From positions 74,843 through 116,516 of the forward strand of contig PKTH01000011.1 in the NCBI GenBank assembly GCA_002869265.1: DNA of 41,674 nt. Reading direction: 5' to 3'. This document shows positions 23,435 through 32,257 of this stretch, in pieces. This stretch comes from Candidatus Parcubacteria bacterium. Lineage in GTDB: Bacteria > Patescibacteriota > Patescibacteriia > Patescibacteriales > BM507. Within the stretch, counting starts at the first letter, position 1; each line of letters begins with the position of its first letter. The notes under the pieces were generated by a model. The model was not told the DNA's origin. It ran no database searches and saw only the letters and a list, made by a program, of their open reading frames with translations. A program made the translations under genes and the position numbers.

Positions 23435-24157
23435 ATGGCTAAGAATGTTTGGAAGAAAATGCCAGAACGAAAGAAGTTGATATTTACTGTTGGTCAGCTG
23501 GTGGCAAAAACAATGACAAAAGCAGAGGCTAAAACATTAGGACTGACTGAAGTGAATTTATTTCCTGTTTTTGAAAGGGTTGGCAGTATAAAAGACTACA
23601 GTGTTAGTGTTCAGGATGTAAAAAGCAGGGAAACCCCATTTTTGGATGAAGTTATGATAATGAACCGAGGTGACTTGGTAGCAATGTCTAGGGAAATGAA
23701 GCAAAGTGATGTATTGGCAGCTGTAACGAGCATGGCCGCTGGTAAGAGACAGATTGATTGGAGAATGCTTGAAAGGAAGAAAATCACTAGAGAAAAATTG
23801 CTGCCGTTAGCAATGAGCTCCCTTGTTTTATCAAAGATAAAACTATGTGAAAATGATCTAGTGAAACTCGGGGTGGGTGATTACTTTGCCCGTGGTTGCG
23901 ATCGTCGGTGGATAGGCATAACTCTGCGTTATGTGTCAGACAAGGATGGAATTCTAAAGCCCGAGAAATGCCCTCTCAGTGTTTATTGTAATCGCTGTCT
24001 TAACGCGATTAGTGAGAACCGAATCGACAACTTTTCTTGTGATAATTGTGGAATCTACAAATTTATTGTCGAGAGAATGAAACATGCCGATAATCGGGAT
24101 CCAACTGATTTTCTTTCAATGAATTCCAGTCTCTCAAATACCAGTGATATGACATGA
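23435..24157 (+). CDS. Unknown protein with C-terminal zinc ribbon
   Basis: A 240-residue protein that I do not recognise. The C-terminal part has two CxxC pairs (Cys185/Cys188 in YCNRC and Cys202/Cys205 in SCDNCG) 13 residues apart, which would form a zinc ribbon; Cys179 lies just before. The N-terminal two thirds are basic and mostly helical with no signal peptide, so it is probably cytoplasmic. A strong GAGGAGG ribosome site lies five bases before the ATG, unlike the neighbouring metabolic genes. It ends about 12 bases before a terminator hairpin. Nucleic-acid or protein binding is possible, but nothing shows it directly. Confidence 0.75.
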   Translation: MAKNVWKKMPERKKLIFTVGQLVAKTMTKAEAKTLGLTEVNLFPVFERVGSIKDYSVSVQDVKSRETPFLDEVMIMNRGDLVAMSREMKQSDVLAAVTSMAAGKRQIDWRMLERKKITREKLLPLAMSSLVLSKIKLCENDLVKLGVGDYFARGCDRRWIGITLRYVSDKDGILKPEKCPLSVYCNRCLNAISENRIDNFSCDNCGIYKFIVERMKHADNRDPTDFLSMNSSLSNTSDMT

Positions 24158-24164
24158 GAATCTT

Positions 24165-24193
24165 TTGACAAAGCACTTTATTTAGGCTAATAT
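24165..24193 (+). promoter_or_regulatory. Promoter of the rmlD-galU glycan operon
   Basis: TTGACA (24165-24170), a 17-base spacer and TAATAT (24188-24193). It lies within the hairpin of the preceding gene's terminator, and transcripts from it would start near 24200, after the left arm of that hairpin. Confidence 0.75.
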
Positions 24194-24220
24194 TAATACA
24201 GCCGATAGAAGTGCTTTTTT
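24170..24220 (+). terminator. Terminator of the zinc-ribbon gene, enclosing the next promoter
   Basis: The outer stem is AAAGCACTT (24170-24178) with AAGTGCTTT (24209-24217), the inner stem GGCT (24185-24188) with AGCC (24200-24203), and it runs into eight T. The large loop holds the -10 box of the next operon. Confidence 0.7.
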
Positions 24221-24253
24221 TTATTTTTTATTTAATATTGGCTAAAAAAAATT

Positions 24254-25117
24254 ATGAAAATATTGATTTTAGGAGCAAACGGTAACCTAGGGACACAGTT
24301 AACAAAAGTGTTTGGAGACGATCCAGAAAATGAAGTAATAGCCTGGGATAGGGAGCAGATAGATGTTACAGATCAAGAATTGGTAGACAAGAAAGTAGCT
24401 GACATAAAGCCAGAGTTGATAATAAATGCTGTTGCCTATAATGCTGTAGATAAGTGTGAGGACGATGAAGATGAATATGATCTGGCAAAGGAGTTGAATA
24501 TTGATGTGCCACGTTATTTGGCAAAGGCGGCCCTTACAAATAAAGCAATTATTATTCACTACTCAAGTGACTATGTTTTTGAAGGAAATGGCGAAGGTGA
24601 GTACGAAGAGGACTATGAAACAAAGTCTGTAAATAGGTATGGTAAAACTAAATTAATGGGTGAGCGCGATGTGATAAGGATGAGCGGGATGGGACTTAAG
24701 TGGTACTTGATAAGGACTTCAAAACTGTTTGGACCAAAGCCTGAAAACCAAGATGCTAAAGAGAATTTTTTTGATATCATGCTCAAGCTATCAGAGAAAA
24801 AGGACGAATTGAATGTTGTTGATGGGGAGCGTAGCTGTTTTACCTATGCCCCAGATTTAGCCAAAGCGACTAAGGAGTTAGTGGAAAGCGAGAAGGGATT
24901 TGGTATATACCACCTTGTAAACGAAGGACCGGCTACTTGGTATGAAGGTGTTAAGGAATTATTTAGACTGAAAAACATTGAAACAAAAGTTAATCCCATT
25001 GCTTCTGAAGACTTAGAAAGGCCCGCTAAGAGACCAAAGTCTTCTGTTTTAAAAAACACAAAATTATCACCTCTAAGGTCTTGGAAAGAGGCTTTGGCGG
25101 AATATGTAAATTTATGA
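24254..25117 (+). CDS. rfbD: dTDP-4-dehydrorhamnose reductase (RmlD/RfbD)
   Basis: A 287-residue extended short-chain reductase. The NAD(P) site is ILGANGNLGTQL at the N terminus, INAVAYNAVDKCEDD is the family-specific segment, and SSDYVFEG and the catalytic YxxxK in RYGKTK follow. It reduces dTDP-4-keto-L-rhamnose to dTDP-L-rhamnose. It is the first gene of a seven-gene operon and its stop overlaps the rmlA start (ATGA). No rmlB or rmlC is in the window. Specificity for a related deoxysugar is possible. Confidence 0.87.
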   Translation: MKILILGANGNLGTQLTKVFGDDPENEVIAWDREQIDVTDQELVDKKVADIKPELIINAVAYNAVDKCEDDEDEYDLAKELNIDVPRYLAKAALTNKAIIIHYSSDYVFEGNGEGEYEEDYETKSVNRYGKTKLMGERDVIRMSGMGLKWYLIRTSKLFGPKPENQDAKENFFDIMLKLSEKKDELNVVDGERSCFTYAPDLAKATKELVESEKGFGIYHLVNEGPATWYEGVKELFRLKNIETKVNPIASEDLERPAKRPKSSVLKNTKLSPLRSWKEALAEYVNL

Positions 25118-25851
25118 GCAAAAAAATGAAAGGAATAATCCTCGCTGGAGGAAGTGCAACTAGACTGAGACCGTGCACTAAGGTAACTTCAAAACAATTA
25201 CTGCCGGTTTATAATAAACCAATGATTTATTATCCTCTAAACACTTTGATCAAAGCGGGGATAAAAGATATTTTAATAATTGTCTCTCCAGAAAGGGCTG
25301 GAGATTTTCTTAATTTGCTTGGTTCAGGCAAAGAGTTCGGTGTTAATTTTACTTACGAGATCCAAGACACTCCGAGAGGCTTGGCTGATGCTTTTATTGT
25401 TGGTGAAAATTTTATAGGGAGTGATAATGTGGCTATGATTCTGGGAGATAATATTTTTGAAGATGATTTATATGAAAGCATTGAGAATTTTGAAAAAGGG
25501 GGAATGGTTTTTGCTAAGAAAGTTTCTGATCCTGAGAGATTCGGAGTGGTCAAGTTTGATAAAAATATGAAGGCAGAAAAGGTGGTTGAAAAACCGAAAG
25601 AGTGGATAAGTGATTATGCTCTTGTTGGTTTGTATGTTTTTGATAATAGAGTGGTTAAGGTGGCTAAGGAAGTTGAGCCGAGTGAGAGAGGAGAAATAGA
25701 AATAACTGATTTGCAAAATTTTTATTTACAAAAAGGCGAGTTAGAAGTGGCTATGATAAACGGGGCTTGGTTGGACGCCGGAACTTTTGATAGTCTGCTT
25801 GAAGCACAGATTTTGGCCAAGGAGAAACTTCAGGACAAAATGGTTATCTAA
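25114..25851 (+). CDS. rfbA: Glucose-1-phosphate thymidylyltransferase (RmlA/RfbA)
   Basis: A 245-residue nucleotidyltransferase. The N-terminal signature is GIILAGGSATRLRPCTKVTS, followed by KQLLPVYNKPMIYYPLNTL and MILGDNIFEDDL. Later GEIEITDL and INGAWLDAGTFDSLLEA match the sugar-binding and product regions of RmlA-type enzymes. It activates glucose-1-phosphate to dTDP-glucose, the first step to dTDP-rhamnose. ATG 25114 is used because it forms a four-base ATGA overlap with rmlD and puts the signature near residue 6. The glycine-rich loop reads GGSATRL where GGSGTRL is usual. Confidence 0.88.
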   Translation: MSKKMKGIILAGGSATRLRPCTKVTSKQLLPVYNKPMIYYPLNTLIKAGIKDILIIVSPERAGDFLNLLGSGKEFGVNFTYEIQDTPRGLADAFIVGENFIGSDNVAMILGDNIFEDDLYESIENFEKGGMVFAKKVSDPERFGVVKFDKNMKAEKVVEKPKEWISDYALVGLYVFDNRVVKVAKEVEPSERGEIEITDLQNFYLQKGELEVAMINGAWLDAGTFDSLLEAQILAKEKLQDKMVI

Positions 25852-25865
25852 GAAGTCTTTTCGAT

Positions 25866-26798
25866 ATGAATCAGGCAAACAATAAAATTACAGTAGGACT
25901 AATAACATACGGTAAATTGACCTTTAGGTACTTACCGTATTTTTTGGATAGCTTATATAAGCAAAGTCATAGAAATTTTTCAGTTATAGTTTTTGACAAC
26001 TCGGAAGATTATTCAAAAAACGCTGATTTTATTAAAGAAAAGTATCCAGACATTAAATTGATAGAAAATAAAAAAAACGTTGGTTTTGCTAGAGCCTATA
26101 ACAAGATGATTGCCCTAGCCAAAAGTGGTGGCGCAAAATATTTTCTAGCTCTAAACCCTGATATGATTCTGGATGAAAAGGCTGTAGAAGAAATGTATAA
26201 GAGAATGGAGGGGAGGGACGACCTAGGATCAGTAAGCCCACTGGTTTATCGTTGGGATTTTGAGAACAAGATTAAAACAGATATGATAGATACCTGCGGA
26301 ATAGCTCTTTTACCTGGTTTGCGTTTTGTTGATATAGCGCAAGGGGTAAAAAAGATTGATGAAAATTCTTTGAAAAAAATGATTGGCCCTTCTGGGGCGG
26401 CGGCTTTTTATAGAATAAGTTCATTGGATTCAGCCTCCATTAGTGGGGAATATTTTGATGAGGGAATGTTTATGTATAAAGAAGATTGTGATTTGGCCTA
26501 TCGACTTTATAGAGCAGGTTTAAAATCGGAGTGCGTGAGAGAGGCGGTGGTGTTTCATGACAGGACAGCATCATCGATTGGTGGATTGGCTAAGATATTT
26601 AAAAATAGAAAAGGGAAGAGTGAGAAGATACGAGAGTGGTCCTTTTTGAATCAGCATATTATTTATAAAAAATATTTTAGAGAGCAGAACATTATGAATA
26701 AGATTTTTGTTCTTGCTCATGGGGTGAGAATGTTTTTGTATGTCATTCTATTTGAGAGGTTTTTATTGAAACAATATATTTTCTTATTTAAAAAATAA
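25866..26798 (+). CDS. Glycosyltransferase family 2 (first of four in tandem)
   Basis: A 310-residue GT-A enzyme. It has KITVGLITYGKLTFRYLPYF at the start, VIVFDNSED, KKNVGFARAYNKMI, the DxD-equivalent LALNPDM, and YKEDCDLAYRLYRAGLKSE as the catalytic-base region. A hydrophobic C-terminal segment (VRMFLYVILFERFLL) may anchor it. The NVGFARAYN/NPDM style matches the WbbL-like rhamnosyltransferase group. Lying right after rmlD/rmlA, rhamnosyl transfer is plausible but not proven. Confidence 0.87.
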   Translation: MNQANNKITVGLITYGKLTFRYLPYFLDSLYKQSHRNFSVIVFDNSEDYSKNADFIKEKYPDIKLIENKKNVGFARAYNKMIALAKSGGAKYFLALNPDMILDEKAVEEMYKRMEGRDDLGSVSPLVYRWDFENKIKTDMIDTCGIALLPGLRFVDIAQGVKKIDENSLKKMIGPSGAAAFYRISSLDSASISGEYFDEGMFMYKEDCDLAYRLYRAGLKSECVREAVVFHDRTASSIGGLAKIFKNRKGKSEKIREWSFLNQHIIYKKYFREQNIMNKIFVLAHGVRMFLYVILFERFLLKQYIFLFKK

Positions 26799-26801
26799 AG
26801 C

Positions 26802-27662
26802 ATGGACGTATCAATTATAATAGTTTCCTGGAAAGTTAAGGAGCTATTGAGAGAAAACTTAAAAGCACTGTTTAGGAGCACAGGAGACTTGTCTTTTGAA
26901 GTTTTTGTTGTTGATAATCATTCGGCAGACGGAACACTTGAGATGGTGGCCAAAGAATTTCCCCAGGTAAACTTAATCGCCAATAACTATAATGCTGGTT
27001 TTGCGGCTGCTAATAATCAGGCGATGGAAATGGCCCAGGGAGATTTTATTCTACTTTTAAATCCTGACATGAGAGTATTCCCAGACACTTTATTGAAGAT
27101 GCATGCTTTTATGAAAAAAAATAAAGAGGTTGGAGTAGCCTCTTGTCGTTTGGTAGATGAAGAAGGTGGAAACATAGACCATGTTAGAAAATTTCCAACA
27201 TTACTAAATCAGCTAGCCGTTGTTTTAAAGATCCCACATATTTTCCCTGGGGTTTTGAATAATTATTTAATGAAAGGTTTTGACTATGATAGGGAGGCTG
27301 AAGTGGATTCTGTTCGGGGAGCCTTTTTTATGATAAGTAGAGAAGTTATAGATGCTATAGGAAAACTAGATCCAATATATTTTATTTGGTTTGAAGAGGT
27401 AGATTATTGTATGAGAGTGAAGAGTGCCGGCAGGAAAGTGGTATATACTCCTGAGGCAAAATGCATCGATTATGTTGGAAAAAGCTTTTCTCAAGTTGCG
27501 AGAGGGGAGACACAGAAATACTTTAGAGACTCAATGTTGAAATATTTCAAAAGATGGCATTCTTTTTGGTCATGGTTTTTTCTGTATTTGGCCTGGCCCC
27601 TAGGGATACTACTTGCAAATCTTGCTGACATGATTAAGATAAAAAAAAGAATCAAAACATAG
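26802..27662 (+). CDS. Glycosyltransferase family 2, WbbL-like (second of four)
   Basis: A 286-residue enzyme: VSIIIVSWKVKELLRENLKA, FEVFVVDNHSADGT, NYNAGFAAANNQAME, LLLNPDMRV as the metal-site region, RGAFFMISRE, and WFEEVDYCMRVKSAGRKV as the base region. The C terminus has one hydrophobic span (WSWFFLYLAWPLGILLANL). This is the classic WbbL/rhamnosyltransferase-like GT2 pattern. It begins three bases after the preceding stop. Confidence 0.88.
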   Translation: MDVSIIIVSWKVKELLRENLKALFRSTGDLSFEVFVVDNHSADGTLEMVAKEFPQVNLIANNYNAGFAAANNQAMEMAQGDFILLLNPDMRVFPDTLLKMHAFMKKNKEVGVASCRLVDEEGGNIDHVRKFPTLLNQLAVVLKIPHIFPGVLNNYLMKGFDYDREAEVDSVRGAFFMISREVIDAIGKLDPIYFIWFEEVDYCMRVKSAGRKVVYTPEAKCIDYVGKSFSQVARGETQKYFRDSMLKYFKRWHSFWSWFFLYLAWPLGILLANLADMIKIKKRIKT

Positions 27663-27663
27663 T

Positions 27664-28737
27664 ATGACAAAAAAGGTTGGTATTATAATGGTAAATTTTA
27701 AGGATTACGCTCAGAGATATCTTGATGATTTTCGTGATAGTCTTTTGGCACAGACTTATCCTCGTGAGCTGGTGGAATACTATATGGTTGATAATTCTTC
27801 TTCTGCGCCTTCTTATAAATACTTGAGTGAAAATTTTTCAGAGGCAAAAATCATCAGAAGAGATGACGGAAATTATGCCCAGGCAAATAATGAAGGGGCC
27901 AGACAGGCTTTTAAAGATGGTTGTGAATACATTGTTATTGTAAATATTGATACAACGATGGACAAAAACTGGTTAAGTGAATTGGTTGCGAGTCTGGAAG
28001 CAAATAGTGAGGCAGGGATAGCTCAGTCGAAAATATTGTTATTTCCAAAGACCAAGGAAGAAACTTTGAAACCGAGAATAAACACCCTGGGGAACATCAT
28101 TAACTTTTTAGGTTTTGGTTTCACTAGTGCCTATCAAGAGGAGGATCGTCCGCTAGAGGGGTATCCAGAAATAAAAGGTTATGCGAGTGGCTGTTCATTT
28201 ATTATAAGAAAAAATGTTTTTGATGAAATTGGTGGTTATGATTCAGAGTATTATATGTACCACGATGATGTTGAGGTGGGCTGGAAGACTAGAATGTGTG
28301 GTCATAAGATAATCTTAGCTCCTAAATCGATAATCTTTCATAAATATGAGTTTTCAAGAAGTGTCAGAATGTTATACTATATGGAGCGGAACAGATTATT
28401 GCTTGTTTTGCAGTTCTATAAAACCCCAACGCTGTTTTTGGTATCTCCGGCATTAGTTTTTATGTCTATGGGAATGTGGTTCTTTGCCATAGTTAATTCT
28501 TGGCTTGGAACAAAAATTAAAACTAGCATGTATTTTTTTCAAGTAGCTACTTGGAAAAAAATATTTAAAAAGAGAAAGTTTATTCAAAGCATAAGAAAGG
28601 TGAGTGAGAAAAGTATTATTAAAAATTTTGAGGGCAGGGTTTTGTTTCAAGAGGTGGATAATCCAGTTCTAAAATATATCGCCAATCCAATTTTTAATAT
28701 TTATTGGAAGCTAATTAGAATAATGATCGTTTGGTAG
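27664..28737 (+). CDS. Glycosyltransferase family 2 (third of four)
   Basis: A 357-residue enzyme: KKVGIIMVNFKDYAQRYLDD, YYMVDNSSSAP, DDGNYAQANNEGAR, IVNIDTTMDK as the metal-site region, SGCSFIIRKN, and MYHDDVEVGWKTRMCGHKI as the base region. The C-terminal 100 residues include hydrophobic stretches (TLFLVSPALVFMSMGMWFFA) longer than in its neighbours, suggesting membrane association. The junction with the previous gene is TAGTATG, and the same junction follows it. Confidence 0.87.
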   Translation: MTKKVGIIMVNFKDYAQRYLDDFRDSLLAQTYPRELVEYYMVDNSSSAPSYKYLSENFSEAKIIRRDDGNYAQANNEGARQAFKDGCEYIVIVNIDTTMDKNWLSELVASLEANSEAGIAQSKILLFPKTKEETLKPRINTLGNIINFLGFGFTSAYQEEDRPLEGYPEIKGYASGCSFIIRKNVFDEIGGYDSEYYMYHDDVEVGWKTRMCGHKIILAPKSIIFHKYEFSRSVRMLYYMERNRLLLVLQFYKTPTLFLVSPALVFMSMGMWFFAIVNSWLGTKIKTSMYFFQVATWKKIFKKRKFIQSIRKVSEKSIIKNFEGRVLFQEVDNPVLKYIANPIFNIYWKLIRIMIVW

Positions 28738-28738
28738 T

Positions 28739-29569
28739 ATGTATGATTTAAATATTGTAATTGTAAATTATAAAACAAGGGATGATGTTGAGATTTGTCT
28801 GTCTTCAGTTTTTCGCGATCTGGCAAACTCTGATTTGAATGTAGTTGTTCACTTGATGGATAATTCAGAGAATGTTGATGGAGTGAAAAACATGTTAGCT
28901 GATAAATTTCCTCAAGTTGTTTATATAGATAATGGTGGCAACATTGGCTTTGGAGCTTCGCAAAATATAGGCCTAAAAAAAGAGCAGGCTAGATATTATT
29001 TGGTTCTAAATCCTGATGTTGAGTTTATAGAAGGAGAGAATGTCTTAGAAGAAAAAATAAAATATATGGAGGAAAATCCAGAAGTAGGAATAGCGGCTCC
29101 TAAAACCTATAATGCTGATGGAACTGTCCAGCTTTCCTGTTCTAGAAATTTTAATTTTTTTGATCAGGTGGCCAGAAGGGTTAAATTAGATGAAAGAAGT
29201 AAACATTTTAGAAAAAAAATAGATAGATATTTGATGAGAGACTTCGATCACAATGAAACAGTTGACGTTGACTGGCTGATTGGTTCTTTCTTGTTTATTC
29301 GGCCAGAGGTTTTTCGTGATATTGGATATTTTGATGATAGGTATTTTATGTATTTTGAAGATTGTGATTTATGCAGGAGGGCCTGGGAGGCTGGTCACAA
29401 GGTGAGATATGTACATCATCTAGGAATAAAGCATAAGCACAAAAGAGACTCGGCTGAAGCAAATGCCTTAAGTTCAATATTTACAAATAGAGTAACTAGA
29501 ATACACCTAAAAAGTTGGTTGAAGTATTTTATTAAGTGGGGATTGAAAAGAAAACATTTTGGAAAATAA
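28739..29569 (+). CDS. Glycosyltransferase family 2, WbbL-like (fourth of four)
   Basis: A 276-residue enzyme: LNIVIVNYKTRDDVEICLSS, VHLMDNSENVDG, NGGNIGFGASQNIG, LVLNPDVEF as the metal-site region, IGSFLFIRPE, and YFEDCDLCRRAWEAGHKV as the base region. It is soluble apart from a short hydrophobic C-terminal stretch. With the three preceding genes it could add successive sugars of one repeat unit. It is 32 bases from galU. Confidence 0.87.
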   Translation: MYDLNIVIVNYKTRDDVEICLSSVFRDLANSDLNVVVHLMDNSENVDGVKNMLADKFPQVVYIDNGGNIGFGASQNIGLKKEQARYYLVLNPDVEFIEGENVLEEKIKYMEENPEVGIAAPKTYNADGTVQLSCSRNFNFFDQVARRVKLDERSKHFRKKIDRYLMRDFDHNETVDVDWLIGSFLFIRPEVFRDIGYFDDRYFMYFEDCDLCRRAWEAGHKVRYVHHLGIKHKHKRDSAEANALSSIFTNRVTRIHLKSWLKYFIKWGLKRKHFGK

Positions 29570-29601
29570 TTTTTTAAAAATAGAATTAATTTAAAAAGCT
29601 T

Positions 29602-30480
29602 ATGAAAAAAGTTAAAAAAGCTATATTACCGGTTGCTGGTTTCGGAACTAGATTTTTACCAGCTACAAAATCATCCCCCAAGGAAATGCTCCCTGTAGTA
29701 GACAAGCCAGTTATTCAGTATTTGGTGGAACAGTCCTCGGAGGCGGGGATAAAGGACATCACTTTTGTGACTGGACGGGGTAAACGTGCGATCGAAGATC
29801 ATTTTGATAAATCTTTTGAACTTGATCATAATCTTGTAGAAAAAGGAAAACATGAATTAGTAAGTAAGGTGAGAAAAATTTCTAGCCTAGCAAGGTTTTC
29901 ATATGTTAGACAACCAGAGCCACTTGGTGACGGTCATGCCATAGCTTGTGCTTCACACCTGATGGGCAAAGGAGATCCTGTATTAATATTTTTTGGAGAC
30001 ACCCTCTATGATGCTGAACCAAATATTGCTACTCAGGTTATTCAGGCTTTTGAAAAATATCAAGCACCAATTATTGGTCTGGCTGAAGTTCCGATGGAAG
30101 AGGTTTCAAGCTTTGGTGTTATAGATGGTGATGATTTAGGGGGCGGGGCTTATAAGATAGGTGGTATGGTAGAAAAACCGGCGGCTGATGAAGCGCCCTC
30201 AAATCTTGTTGCTGTGGGAATTTATGTTATTACCCCAGAAATTTTCAAAATATTAGCGGGGATGAATGATGGAAAGTCGGGAGAGATTAGATTGGCTGAT
30301 GCATTCGATATATACCTAAGAGAAGGAGGAGAACTCTATGGACAAAAACTTGAAGGGGAATGGTTGGATACTGGAAATAAATTAAGCTTTATAAAAGCAA
30401 CCATAAAGCTAGGGATAAAACATGATGAAATAGGAGAGGACTTAAAAGATTTTGTCAAAAAGACAGCTAAAGAGCTTTAA
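29602..30480 (+). CDS. galU: UTP-glucose-1-phosphate uridylyltransferase (GalU)
   Basis: A 292-residue enzyme that makes UDP-glucose. The signature is AILPVAGFGTRFLPATKSSP, then KEMLPVVDKPVIQYLVEQSS, RGKRAIEDHFDKSFEL, PLGDGHAIACA, FFGDTLYD and GEIRLADAFDIYL, all typical of bacterial GalU. Length is normal. It is the last gene of the glycan operon, ahead of a hairpin terminator, and supplies UDP-glucose (and, if a UDP-glucose dehydrogenase exists elsewhere, UDP-glucuronate) to the polysaccharide pathways here. Confidence 0.94.
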   Translation: MKKVKKAILPVAGFGTRFLPATKSSPKEMLPVVDKPVIQYLVEQSSEAGIKDITFVTGRGKRAIEDHFDKSFELDHNLVEKGKHELVSKVRKISSLARFSYVRQPEPLGDGHAIACASHLMGKGDPVLIFFGDTLYDAEPNIATQVIQAFEKYQAPIIGLAEVPMEEVSSFGVIDGDDLGGGAYKIGGMVEKPAADEAPSNLVAVGIYVITPEIFKILAGMNDGKSGEIRLADAFDIYLREGGELYGQKLEGEWLDTGNKLSFIKATIKLGIKHDEIGEDLKDFVKKTAKEL

Positions 30481-30501
30481 GTTCTAGCAATAAATATTTT
30501 T

Positions 30502-30530
30502 CAAAGCACCACGAAAGTGGTGTTTTGTTT
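30502..30530 (+). terminator. Terminator of the rmlD-galU operon
   Basis: CACCAC (30507-30512), loop GAAA, GTGGTG (30517-30522), with AT pairs extending the stem (CAAAG with TTTTG) and a T-rich tail. Confidence 0.8.
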
Positions 30531-30706
30531 TGCATAATTTTTTAACTTTTTTAAGTATTTTGTATAATATTTTAGTTATATTTTTTGTCTTACTCTAACA
30601 AAGGTGATTTAGAAAATATTGTTGAGGGAGACGAGTCTTTGACAGAAAGTGATATGGATAATCAAAGCGATGTAAGGGGGTAGGGAGAAAATACTAAAAT
30701 AAAGAC
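30531..30706. other. Intergenic stretch between galU and the CAP-domain gene
   Basis: It holds TATAAT at 30563-30568 without a good -35, and an acidic 32-codon frame with a TTG start (30585-30683: SYSNKGDLENIVEGDESL and onward). The frame has no ribosome site and I cannot support it as a gene; it may be a decayed remnant. Confidence 0.3.
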
Positions 30707-30735
30707 TTGCAATATTATATTTTTTGTATTATAAT
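30707..30735 (+). promoter_or_regulatory. Promoter of the CAP-domain gene
   Basis: TTGCAA (30707-30712), a 17-base spacer and TATAAT (30730-30735). A second extended -10 (TGTTATAAT, 30760-30768) lies eight bases before the ATG and could give a leaderless transcript. Confidence 0.7.
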
Positions 30736-30776
30736 AAAATATCGATTTTTGATGATTTGTGTTATAATATGGAAAG

Positions 30777-32165
30777 ATGAGTAAAAACAAGAGAAAAAAT
30801 AGAAAATGGCTAAAATTCCTTCTTTTTGGAGGGTTTTTCTTGTATTTATTTAAAAAAGAAGAAAAAGAAAAAGGTTTTACACTAGCAGATGTTGAACACA
30901 ATTTTCTTGATTTTTTCAATAAAGAAAAGAAAGAGATAGATGAGTTAGTTCATCATAAAGAGGACGTTGTGGAATATATTGAAGATTCTGAATCAATTTT
31001 TAAAGACTATTTTATACCTAGCCATTCAAATAATCACCATCCAAAGATTTTGCGGAAAAGACCATTGATTGCAATTTTTATTTTGGCGCTATTCCTAAAA
31101 TTTTCTTTGATTTCTTATTTGTTTTTTATATATCCAAATAATGGACAAATGAGTGAGGATATCCAACAAGGAGTTTTGAATATGCTAAATGAAGAAAGAG
31201 TATCGATTGGTCTCGAACCCCTGGTTCTAAATGACGCCCTTATAGCCTCTGCGACCGACAAGGCGGAAGATATGCTTGCTAATGATTATTTTGCTCATGA
31301 AAGCCCTGATGGCCGAATGCCTTGGGACTGGGTTTCTAGAAGAGACTATCCCTATATATATATCGGTGAAAATCTTGGGATGAGCTTTACCTCTGCCGCT
31401 TCTGTCCATAAGGCCTTGATGAACTCTCCATCGCACAAAAAGAATATTTTGAATGATAAATATTCAGACGTGGGAGTGATTGTCAGAAGGGGGATGATCA
31501 ACGGAAAGGAAACTAATATATTAGTTCAGCTTTTTGGTAGTGAAAAAAGAGTGGAATTAATTCCGAACCCTGTTTTGGCAGCAGCTGTTAAAACAGAAGA
31601 AAAAGCCAAAGAGGACACCACGATAATTGAATTGGATACTGGAGAAAAAGAAGAACTAAGTGCCGGCAGTTCTGAAGAGCTGGTCCCCGAAGTACTGGAA
31701 GAAGAAAATGTGGAGAAAGAGGAAGTAATTAGAAATATAGAGCCTGATGAAAAAGTGCTTCAACTAAAAGAACAGCTCGAGAGAGAACAAGAACAAGAAG
31801 TAATAAGACAATCAAGTAGCAGTCCCTTGATGCTTGGTGATGCTGCTAAGACATATATAGAGAAAAAAACTCTTGAACCAGACTTAGAGAAAGAGTTAAA
31901 CTATGAAAAAAAATATGTTGTAAGTACAGACATTAAAGATAAATATACTATTGCTGCTAGAGTTTCCGATTTTGTGAACATTATCCTTTTGGCTGCTCTG
32001 GCAATACTGAGTATTTCTCTTTTTATAAATATAATAGTAAGAATGAGAGTACAGCATAAGCCCGTTATAGTACAGACTCTAATCCTGCTTATATTTTTGT
32101 TCGGAATGTATTCAACTAAACTGCATTTTTTTGAGCAACTTCCAAACTACATCACTATTTTTTAG
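30777..32165 (+). CDS. Membrane protein with CAP/SCP (CysRich secretory/PR-1) domain
   Basis: A 462-residue protein. A basic N terminus and a short hydrophobic stretch are followed by a membrane span at about 95-115 (PLIAIFILALFLKFSLISYL). The CAP domain occupies about 122-262: VLNMLNEERVSIGLEPLVLN, ASATDKAEDMLANDYFAHES, ENLGMSF, and SPSHKKNILNDKYSDVGV. His of YFAHES and His of SPSHKK are at the usual CAP cavity positions. A Glu-rich linker leads to two C-terminal spans. This architecture is common in CPR genomes. Bacterial CAP proteins of this kind are extracytoplasmic; their activity is unsettled. Confidence 0.88.
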   Translation: MSKNKRKNRKWLKFLLFGGFFLYLFKKEEKEKGFTLADVEHNFLDFFNKEKKEIDELVHHKEDVVEYIEDSESIFKDYFIPSHSNNHHPKILRKRPLIAIFILALFLKFSLISYLFFIYPNNGQMSEDIQQGVLNMLNEERVSIGLEPLVLNDALIASATDKAEDMLANDYFAHESPDGRMPWDWVSRRDYPYIYIGENLGMSFTSAASVHKALMNSPSHKKNILNDKYSDVGVIVRRGMINGKETNILVQLFGSEKRVELIPNPVLAAAVKTEEKAKEDTTIIELDTGEKEELSAGSSEELVPEVLEEENVEKEEVIRNIEPDEKVLQLKEQLEREQEQEVIRQSSSSPLMLGDAAKTYIEKKTLEPDLEKELNYEKKYVVSTDIKDKYTIAARVSDFVNIILLAALAILSISLFINIIVRMRVQHKPVIVQTLILLIFLFGMYSTKLHFFEQLPNYITIF

Positions 32166-32193
32166 TTGACTATTTCCTTGTAAGCAGTAAACT
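32166..32193 (+). promoter_or_regulatory. Possible promoter for the gene at 32258
   Basis: TTGACT (32166-32171), a 16-base spacer and TAAACT (32188-32193). It is a weak match, placed directly after the CAP gene stop. Confidence 0.35.
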
Positions 32194-32257
32194 AAGTATA
32201 AATTTAGAATAGATCTTTCAAATAAGATATTATTATTTTACCGAAAGGAGAATCGAG

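Noticed and set aside
30585-30683. Acidic 32-codon frame with a TTG start
   Set aside because: There is no ribosome site and no family resemblance, and it is short enough to be chance. It is noted only as intergenic content.
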